Source of the DNA: Chelonoidis abingdonii | Taxonomy: Eukaryota > Chordata > Testudines > Testudinidae | Direction: 5' to 3' | NCBI RefSeq assembly: GCF_003597395.2 | Contig: NC_133790.1 | Span: forward strand, 24,600,200 to 24,664,199 | Length of the DNA stretch: 64,000 nucleotides | Shown here: positions 58,801 through 64,000 of the stretch, in pieces | Numbering within the stretch: the stretch's first letter is position 1 | How the letters are laid out: each line of letters begins with the position of its first letter | The notes under the pieces: generated by a model | Databases searched by the model: none | What the model was told of the DNA's origin: nothing | Seen by the model: the letters and a program-made list of their open reading frames with translations, nothing else | Made by a program: the position numbers and the translations under genes

Positions 58801-60925
58801 TAAGATACCCACCGTAATGGATCTGTGGCCGCTGGCACCAAAAAGAAAGGATGATGAACTCTGACTCCTTCTGATGAGTTCCATGCAGTATGTTTGTTAT
58901 GGTCAAGACTGTAAAGCTGGATTGACTCTCCAGGAACAGGCATGTTCATTTACAACAGTTATGCTGAAAGGCTGATAAGGATAGGACAAGAGGCAGGAAG
59001 AGCATCCTACAAAGGCTGCAATGATGACCCCCTTAACAGGTTAATTCTAAGCAGCTGTGGCACCTTTCATCTCTCTCTGCGATTTCATATGGATCATTAT
59101 AGTATCCAGGCCTCCTCCCATATAAAAGAACCAGAGCATTTCCTCTAAAAAGGTTCATGCAGGTCCCAAAAGGGTTTATTATGAGAGACCCATGTTAAAA
59201 TAATGGCAACACATCACTGACTGGATGAGGAGGAAGTGATTCTATTTAACAGGCTTCTGTAAGCTTGCCACCAATTACAAAGATATCTGTTTCATAGCGA
59301 AAGAGAAGCTGCATTATCTACTGGCTAGTACAGGACCTCTGGGTTTAACTACCAGCTCTACCACTGACTTCCTCCGTGACCCCAGGCAAGTTATACCATC
59401 TTTGCCTCAGCTGCTTCATCTGTAAAATGGGAATTATAGTTGCCTACCTCAAAGGTATCCTGGGAGCTCATGTCTGCAAAGGGCATAGAAAGGCTCAGAT
59501 GAAAAAGAGTGGCAATACTAAATACTCACTGGTGCTCAGAATGTCCTGATGGGAAATTAGGTCATTCAGTGTCTGAGGACGATATTTTTCCACCCTGAAG
59601 ATAAAGATATTTTAATATAAATGCAGATGAAGAGCTGAGACTTCAGGCATTTCACAAGTGTAGAAACCAGGTGTTCCAGGCATGAGATTTGTCTTTGTTC
59701 TCTTCCCAGTGTTGGATAACAACCCACAAGGCTAGGTTAACACTCACCTTCAATCTACTCTGAATTTGTACTGACATCAAAATCTAGTCCTATAGTTCTG
59801 TCTGTAGTTCAGAGGGGTCTGTTTTCTGAATCAAGTCTAAGACGATAAAAACTTCACAAAAAGAGCTGGGCTTGTAATTTTTCTGCCCAAACCTGGAAGG
59901 AGTAGGCTCCAGTGTCATCAAATCCAAACCCCTGCTGAATCCTGACACAGATAGTCCAGTCCAGGCACCAACTCATCCCAGTTGAACTCTTTTTAAACAG
60001 GATTCCTGTTGCAGTTCCCTCTTTAGTTTGGAAACCAGGTGACTCTTCTGGCATCTACAGTATCTTTACATACTCCAAAGGTTTGTCTTACCCTATACAT
60101 TTAGAAAAACCTTTGCATGAACCAGCTGCAGTGACATCACTTTATAGATGCTGCAAGAAGCACACAAGTTTAGGGACTAGATCCATCCCCATGCTTTTAA
60201 CTGCAAGATACTATGCAAGTTCTATGTCTTCACACTGGCTTTTACAGGAGATTGATTGGAGGTGAGCAGAGGACATGCTGAAGGCAGCCGAGTTGGGAGT
60301 TGCAGTATGGTCCCACCTCAAAGAGCAGGTAAGGTGTGTTCTTGTGTGGCTAAGTACAGGACTGGTTGGACACCCTGCTTTTTAAAAAAACAAAACAAAA
60401 CCACAAATGTTTTGTATTGAGCTTAGAGTGGCCCAGGCCTAGTGAATGCAGAACTAAGAGCCACCAAAGCAGGGTAGCCTTATTTCTACTGATCCCTAGG
60501 GAACTGGCTTTGGACAAGTTGTCCCAGATATAGGAATCCATCTCCCATGCTAGGAGGAAAATGACATTTGAAGTTATAAAAGACTTAGTTGTTGATTTAC
60601 TCAAGTGCTCTCCCAGATGAGGTCCATGGAGAGGGCAGGCTTTTCCAGATCAGACCTGGCAGGCAAGCAAACAAACCAGCGTGCCCCAACTTATACAAAC
60701 TAAGTGCCTGAGATTGATCCTGCTTCCCTAGCATCTCCCCTTCCCACCCCTCAGGAACGAATGACTTCCCCAGCTCCCTGCTGGAAGCAGGACCCCTTTC
60801 AGACTGCAGGGCATAAGGGGTGGAGGAGGGGAGTCTAGTGCAATTGCACAGCCCCTTGCAGGGAATAAAAGTTATTTTGACCTCAGGAATTGCTGCTTCA
60901 ATTTGGCTCACCTACAATCCTCCAT
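46705..60925 (-). CDS. RFC5: RFC5, replication factor C subunit 5 (minus strand)
   Basis: Exons on the minus strand, in transcript order: (60912-60925 candidate), 59530-59594, 55073-55209, 54436-54515, 53360-53433, 52386-52545, 50740-50821, 49353-49482, 48725-48802, 47348-47402 and 46705-46801. Exons 2-11 give 318 complete codons; each splice junction keeps frame and all introns are GT-AG. The product is an AAA+ ATPase small subunit of the RFC clamp loader, which opens PCNA and loads it at primer-template junctions in the nucleus; it is shared with the alternative RAD17, CTF18 and ATAD5 loaders. Visible motifs are the VEKYRP box, Walker A GPPGTGKT, Walker B LVILDEAD and the SRC motif. Human RFC5 corresponds to yeast Rfc3. 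The N-terminus is unresolved. Confidence 0.95.
46935..47119. mobile_element. TA-flanked Tigger-like MITE, copy 2
   Basis: Same family as the element at 42.68 kb: CAGGCAAGTCGCATATT left end, AAGATGAGACTTGCCTG right end, TA on both sides. It lies in RFC5 intron 10. Confidence 0.85.
47348..47402 (-). CDS. RFC5: RFC5 exon 10
   Basis: Encodes VDFPPSVRIQLLIKMADIE. Short 55-nt exon with acceptor CTCCCTAG and donor TCGA|GTGAGT; the phase on both sides fits exons 9 and 11. Confidence 0.95.
47531..47729 (+). repeat. Cryptodiran Pol III SINE with CR1-like tail
   Basis: tRNA-like head (ATCGCTCAGTGGTTTGAGCA, A box; GTTGTGAGTTCAATCCTTAA, B box), then GGGGCCACTTAGGGATCTGG, and a 3' part GGACTCAATGACCTTTCAAG GTCCCTTCCAGTTCTAGG that matches the CR1 3' end. 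Established work on tortoise SINEs describes exactly this chimera. Lies in RFC5 intron 9. Confidence 0.9.
47740..48190 (+). mobile_element. Penelope-like retroelement 3' remnant
   Basis: Left part (47776-47853) translates as REHFNLPGHLIRDLKVTILQ and LLNLN then stop, resembling the C-terminal end of the GIY-YIG endonuclease of Penelope-like elements. The 3' non-coding part ends with the hammerhead-like core at 48105-48144 and GTTAGTCTCTAAGGTGCCAC. It lies in RFC5 intron 9, next to the SINE. Confidence 0.65.
48105..48144 (+). ncRNA. Hammerhead-ribozyme-like core (degenerate)
   Basis: Order of parts: GCAT (stem I), CCGATGA, a GTGGGCT-GT-AGCCCAC hairpin (stem II), GAAA, the palindrome AAGCTT overlapping it (possible very short or dimeric stem III), then ATGC closing stem I. 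The consensus core is CUGAUGA...GAAA; this copy has C in place of the first U, which should abolish or greatly weaken cleavage. Confidence 0.5.
48725..48802 (-). CDS. RFC5: RFC5 exon 9
   Basis: Encodes (K)ILELKTLKGLALHDILTEI and HLFVHR, collar-domain helices. The acceptor is CTCCCGAG; the preceding tract is pyrimidine-rich (ACTCTCTCCC). Donor CGAG|GTAATG. Confidence 0.95.
49353..49482 (-). CDS. RFC5: RFC5 exon 8
   Basis: Encodes STTMAFGKVTEDTVYTCTGH then PLKSDIANILDWMLNQDFST and AYK, the start of the C-terminal collar domain that holds the pentamer together. Acceptor CTGGCAG; donor AAAA|GTATCC, which is a weaker site than the others. Confidence 0.96.
49535..49812. repeat. Possible MITE-like repeat in RFC5 intron 7
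   Basis: GGGTACGTCCACACGGGGAC at the left and GTGTCTACACAGCAG inside resemble the GTCTACAC-type MITE ends common in turtles, with a GC-rich body of repeated CTCAGGCT words. The right end is not defined. Confidence 0.35.
50740..50821 (-). CDS. RFC5: RFC5 exon 7
   Basis: Encodes (M)ADVSEDGMKALVTLSSGDM and RRALNILQ. GDMRRALN is the conserved sensor 2 region. Acceptor TCTTTCAG; donor TTGCAG|GTACAG. Confidence 0.97.
52386..52545 (-). CDS. RFC5: RFC5 exon 6: SRC motif
   Basis: Encodes VIEKFTENTRFCLICNYLSK then IIPALQSRCTRFRFGPLTPE and LMVPRLQHVIKEE. The SRC triad provides the arginine finger to the adjacent subunit. Acceptor CTTTGCAG; donor GAGAT|GTGAGT. Confidence 0.97.
53152..53278 (+). mobile_element. 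Short TIR MITE, GGTGACCAGATGTCC family, copy C
   Basis: GGGTGACCAGATGTCCTGAT at the left and TATCTGGTCACCTTA at the right form clear inverted ends; flanking TA on each side suggests a TA target. RFC5 intron 5. Confidence 0.75.
53360..53433 (-). CDS. RFC5: RFC5 exon 5: Walker B
   Basis: Encodes KKGFKLVILDEADAMTQDAQ then NALRR. The LVILDEAD Walker B box supplies the Mg-coordinating Asp and catalytic Glu. Acceptor CCATTAG; donor CGAG|GTGAGT. Confidence 0.97.
54436..54515 (-). CDS. RFC5: RFC5 exon 4
   Basis: Encodes LNASDDRGIDVVRGPILSFA then STRTIF. LNASD-RGID is a conserved RFC/clamp-loader box. Acceptor CTCTCTAG; donor TTTAA|GTAAGT. Confidence 0.97.
54560..54870. mobile_element. MITE-like repeat in RFC5 intron 3
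   Basis: GCTTGTCTACACCTGAAAAC at the left and GGTACACCAGGCCTAAG at the right with internal AGTTAAACTGGTGCAAG and CTTAAACCAGGTCAACTT inverted words; about 300 bp. Confidence 0.5.
55073..55209 (-). CDS. RFC5: RFC5 exon 3: Walker A
   Basis: Encodes IQKFISEDRLPHLLLYGPPG followed by TGKTSTILACAKQLYKDKEF and NAMVLE. The P-loop GPPGTGKT binds ATP. The acceptor is CTCATCAG, not the TTCAG five bases further on, because only CATCAG keeps the frame with exon 2. Confidence 0.97.
55831..56228. mobile_element. hAT element with 8-bp target duplication
   Basis: 398 bp with ends CAGTCGTCCTCAACC and (reverse) CAGTAGCTCTCAACC, flanked by CTGTAGCT (55823-55830) and CTCTAGCT (56229-56236). AT-rich interior; no coding capacity. 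RFC5 intron 2. Confidence 0.85.
56237..59324. other. RFC5 intron 2 body: little recognised
   Basis: Apart from the MITE at 57.4 kb, I recognise no feature. A 190-codon open frame on the minus strand (57954-58526) has no domain and no conserved splice context. Confidence 0.45.
57421..57550. mobile_element. AGGTGCTGGAAC-family MITE, copy 1
   Basis: Left end AGGCGTGCAGGAACAATTTT, right end GTTCCAGCACCT, internal AAACTGTAAACCCTGTGTAT. A second copy lies near 61.9 kb and a fragment near 62.4 kb. Confidence 0.7.
59325..59535 (+). repeat. MIR-type CORE-SINE abutting RFC5 exon 2
   Basis: ACCAGCTCTACCACTGACTT, GCCTCAGCTGCTTCATCTGT and AAAATGGGAATTATAGTTGC; it reaches within a few bases of the exon 2 donor. 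Confidence 0.75.
59530..59594 (-). CDS. RFC5: RFC5 exon 2: VEKYRP box
   Basis: Minus-strand acceptor ATCTTCAG, then VEKYRPQTLNDLISHQDILS and T, ending A|GTGAGT. VEKYRP is the RFC box at the N-terminus of all small subunits, contacting nucleotide and the neighbouring subunit. The first base (G) completes a codon from exon 1. Confidence 0.95.
60912..60925 (-). CDS. RFC5: Candidate RFC5 exon 1 coding part (uncertain)
   Basis: On the minus strand ATG GAG GAT TGT AG is followed by a consensus GTGAGC donor and joins exon 2 in frame as MEDCR|VEKYRP. This would replace the 22-residue human leader, which as I recall ends NLPW. I found no sequence encoding an LPW-type end with a correct-phase donor between 59.6 and 62.3 kb. 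Either the turtle N-terminus is short, this is a chance match, or the true exon 1 is absent from the assembly. Confidence 0.35.
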
Positions 60926-61058
60926 TACCGAGCTGTTGCCTCTAACTAGGAGATAGGGGGAGGGCATGAGGGAGTTAACAATCGGCAAGGCAGAACCGTG
61001 CTGGCTTTGAGCTATGCCCTCCGTGCAGATTTCGCATGCATCAGGGGAAGGGGGGAGA

Positions 61059-61305
61059 GCGAAGCCTAGATAACAGCTGCCCCACATATCCCATGCCAGC
61101 TCCTGCATGCAGCAGGCGGATGGAGCTGGCTCCCACACGCAGCTAGGGGGAGTGGAGGGCCCGGATCCCCGCTGCCCCACATACCCCATGCCAGCTCCTG
61201 CATGCAGCAGGCGGATGGAGCTGGCTCCCACACGCGGCTAGGGGGAGCGGAGGGCCCGGATCCCCGCTGCCCCACATACCCCATGCCAGCTCCTGCTGCG
61301 CTGGG
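61059..61305. repeat. 95-bp tandem repeat at the RFC5 CpG-island edge
   Basis: CCCCACATA recurs at 61080, 61175 and 61270, an exact 95-bp period, with copies differing by few substitutions (about 2.5 units). Each unit carries CAGCTCCTGCATGCAGCAGG, itself a near palindrome. Confidence 0.9.
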
Positions 61306-61780
61306 TGGGGGCATGGCGGGGCGCTGTCTCTCAGCAGCCCCAACCCATGCGGTCGCTGCGGGGCTGGATTTCAGCTGCCGCATGCAGCGTGGAGGGGCCC
61401 GATCCCAGGCACGCGCCCCCCTCCAGCAGGTTCCTGCTCTTCCCCGGCGTGGCGGCTGCTTGGGGTCCATGGGGCCGGTCCCCCGCCCTGTGCGGCGGCG
61501 CGCGCGGCTCGCGCTAAACCGCTGCCTGCTCTCGCGACGAGCGCTGGCGGGCCCTCTCCGCGCGGGGACGCTCGAGCCCGGCATCGCTGGGCAGGTGGCG
61601 AGCGCGCGAGGGGCCCCGCTTGGAGCCCACAGGGGCGCCACGCCGCTGCCGGTTCCCCCGGGGCTGGCTGTGTCTGGGGGCTGCCTTGCAAATCAGCCCC
61701 CTGCGCAGGGCAAAGGCTCCCACCGGGCGCGGGGCTTGGAGAGCGGGGCAAGGGCAGTGCCCCCCGCCCCCAGCTAGTCT
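61270..61780 (-). promoter_or_regulatory. RFC5: CpG island, probable RFC5 promoter
   Basis: CG-dense DNA (for example the GCGGCGCGCGCGGCTCGCGC run at about 61494) immediately 5' of RFC5 exon 2 on the minus strand. It overlaps the last copy of a 95-bp tandem repeat. The island could be bidirectional, but no plus-strand gene is visible to the right. Confidence 0.6.
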
Positions 61781-61888
61781 GCGTCTGCTGGCACCTCCAG
61801 GGCTCAGCCCCTCCGCACGCTGGGGCAGCCTTAACAAGCAGGAGATTTTGGTTTTTAAAGTTATTAAACTTTGGGTCCTTTTTGTCCA

Positions 61889-62008
61889 GCAGGGGGGCTG
61901 GAACAATGTGTGTAGCGGGGGGGGGCCGGTGCTGAGAGCCATTGAAAGAAGCTGTAAACCCTGTGTATGGTGGAAACCGCTCCAGCTGGCACCCCTAATT
62001 CCAGTGCC
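61889..62008. mobile_element. AGGTGCTGGAAC-family MITE, copy 2
   Basis: GGGGCTGGAACAATGTGTGT, GAGAGCCATTGAAAGAAGCT, TGTAAACCCTGTGTATGGTG and a TAATTCCAGTGCC end parallel the copy at 57.4 kb. Confidence 0.65.
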
Positions 62009-62394
62009 CCGACATGGGCCTTGTGATTTCTGCAGCTTCGGGGTAGGTTTAAAGGGCTGCCTTTTCAAGCTTATCTCTGCTGCCACAGGGCTAGGCTTAT
62101 TTGTTTTGATCAAAAACAAAAGCTGGGATTCTCCTGAATCCAAGAGGTGGGACTTGAAGGAGAAATACCTAAATCTTGAGAGACTCCTGACAAAATCACC
62201 AGAGTTGGCAATGCCTGAAACTATGTAAATTTTCCTCCTTTTAGCTTCTGGACACCTGGAAATACTTTGTCCCCCTCTTGCAGTGAGATCCCTTGAGGCT
62301 AGTGAGACATCTCACCGAGAGCAGGCATCTGCCTGGGAATTACCAGTGGTGCTGTATCCTGCATCCTCTGTCTTGAAGTAGTAGTAACAGACAC

Positions 62395-62460
62395 CAAATA
62401 TATGGTTTCCATCATCCGCACCCCCAGTATAAAAATTGTTCCAGCAGCACCCCTGGGAAT
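62395..62460 (-). repeat. AGGTGCTGGAAC-family fragment (antisense)
   Basis: CACCCCCAGTATAAAAATTG then TTCCAGCAGCACCC is the reverse complement of the family's left end. Confidence 0.55.
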
Positions 62461-64000
62461 TACCAATGGGGCTTTGCACAGCCTTGGGAGTCTGCCTTTG
62501 AGGATCCAATTGTGAGCCTTAATTGGTTAAATTGCCTTTTGGAAATAAAAAAAACTATTAGAGCTCTTGTTTTAGAAACAGTTTTTTAAAAAAACTTAAC
62601 TTTTTGGAGCCTGAGAGCAATATGTAAAAGGATTTTCTTGAACACATCCCCAGTTATTTAATTCAAAGATATAAGTGTCCTGAGCAGCTTATTTTTGTTA
62701 GTCACGAAACATTATCTATACGTACATATTTTGGAACCCACCATCTGCTTAAGCTGGAAGGAATATTGAATGGGAAGCTGTTGGCATGCCAGAATATGGA
62801 GAAATCACTGTACTCCAATCTTGCAAAAGCAAAATCGTGTTAGATCTCATAAAACAATTTAGTGTGATGGGAGGTTATCCTTAAACCTGTAAAATAGTGA
62901 GAGGAGAATGGAAAGTGCTGGGTGAGTCACTTAGTTTGTCTAAGAATGGGAGAATATGAAACTTTCTAAGTGTTTTAAATCATGATCATATACAATGCAC
63001 AGTTCCAAATGTAAATCAACCAGCATTTTTATAGGTGGTGTGTAAAGCAGGAAAAAAAGGGTATGCTCCTTGCTGCTGTATGATATATAATGGAGGCCTG
63101 AAGGCATAGCATATTAATTTACTTTTTATTAAAAATAATCTGCTGGTTTATTAATTTAAAACTTGGCATTTCTGACTTTTTGATTTAATCTTTCCTGGTT
63201 TTGCTGGAGGACTGCTTGGATAATTCAGAGATGTGGACTGGGGGCTTTCTCAACCTTAGTTGTAGGGGTGGAGATGCTGAATTGATTAACAAAGAGAGCT
63301 TTTTCTCTCAAGTATATGTTAAACAGGTGTTAAACAACAAGAAAAAATCCCAGAGTTCTGAACAGTCTCAATAAAAATCTATTCCCCTCTCAGTTAATCA
63401 GTTTTCCTTAGGTGCCTCTAATGCCATAAATATGCTAACATCTAAAAAGGCCATAGTGTCCTATGGAAAATGGAGTAGATAAGATGGGAATTTCCAATCT
63501 TTAAAAATCAAAAAGCAGCAAAAAAGATTGCAAACTAATTTCCCCACTATTAAGTCTCCTGTAATGATAGGGGCTCAGTGCTACTGCATTGCTTATCTGC
63601 CCCATATGTACCTTGTTGTCATTGGCACACTGCAGCCACTTATTCAGTATTAAAGGTTTTAGCCACTCCCACAGCTCATGAAGGTTTGAAAACAGGTTTT
63701 AGGTAACATAACATCTCAGTGTAATATGCCTGGAGTGGGATGACACAATCAAACCAAGATAATGTAGTTCTCCAAAGCAAGCTATTTCTTTAAAAACACA
63801 CAGAGAAAAGCAATGATTCCAGTCAGAACTCATCAAATCTAATTAATTTTCCTGAGAACCTATTGTAATTAACAGATCAGATGACCACCCTGAAGTGCCA
63901 CTAGGGTACTTCAAAGAGCATCTAGTGGAAATAGATATCAGTCGTAAAGTACACTGTAGTATACATGAGGGTTTTGAACTTTGCTTTTACTTAGCTCCTT
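62461..64000. other. AT-rich intergenic tail: no gene seen
   Basis: A/T-rich DNA with no open frame of note, no splice-flanked coding block and no clear repeat ends. In the human order the next gene would be KSR2, well beyond this window. Confidence 0.55.

Noticed and set aside
61066..62143. Arg/Ala/Pro-rich frames on both strands at 61-62 kb as a possible RFC5 first exon
   Set aside because: No frame ends with an in-phase GT donor able to join exon 2 with an LPW-like end; composition is CpG-island and 95-bp-repeat driven.

Overview
This is a vertebrate nuclear window, almost certainly from a cryptodiran (hidden-neck) turtle. All coding sequence is split into short exons with GT-AG introns. 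The background is amniote repeats: CR1 LINE tails, MIR-type CORE-SINEs, many hAT and TA-flanked MITEs, and Penelope-like element remnants. One intact Pol III SINE at about 47,531-47,729 has a tRNA-like head and a CR1-like tail, the arrangement known from the tortoise/cryptodiran SINE family. The host assignment is an inference from repeats plus protein similarity; no species is claimed.

Three conserved genes occur in the order VSIG10 (+), WSB2 (+), RFC5 (-), the same neighbourhood as human 12q24.23 as I remember it. VSIG10 (CDS exons 4,673-22,417) reconstructs cleanly into a 554-residue type I membrane protein: signal peptide, four Ig domains each on its own exon, one membrane helix and an acidic cytoplasmic tail that includes a 13-nt microexon. 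WSB2 (exons 2-9 at 32,714-43,398) encodes the WD40 propeller and C-terminal SOCS box of a Cullin-5 ubiquitin-ligase substrate receptor; its first exon is not securely placed but should lie in the CpG island near 26.0-26.4 kb. RFC5 (minus strand, exons from about 60.9 kb down to 46,705) encodes a small AAA+ subunit of the replication factor C clamp loader. Exons 2-11 join in perfect frame and match the human length; the extreme N-terminus is unresolved.

Layout: 1-4.4 kb is intergenic with a hAT MITE and a large 45/46-bp minisatellite that ends at the VSIG10 CpG island. 4.4-24 kb is VSIG10, its introns filled with CR1, MIR, a 1.65-kb long-arm hAT element and a head-to-head Penelope-type repeat. 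24-26 kb is the VSIG10-WSB2 spacer. 26-44 kb is WSB2, beginning with a CpG island and a G-rich minisatellite. 44-46.7 kb is the tail-to-tail gap. 46.7-61.8 kb is RFC5, with a Penelope remnant carrying a hammerhead-ribozyme-like core in one intron and a CpG island with a 95-bp tandem repeat at its 5' side. 61.8-64 kb is AT-rich intergenic DNA with no gene seen.

The three genes are not a functional unit; they are syntenic neighbours with separate CpG-island promoters. The most unusual structures are in the repeats: the higher-order minisatellite, the hammerhead-like Penelope remnants, the inverted-arm hAT, and the unexplained RFC5 and WSB2 first exons.
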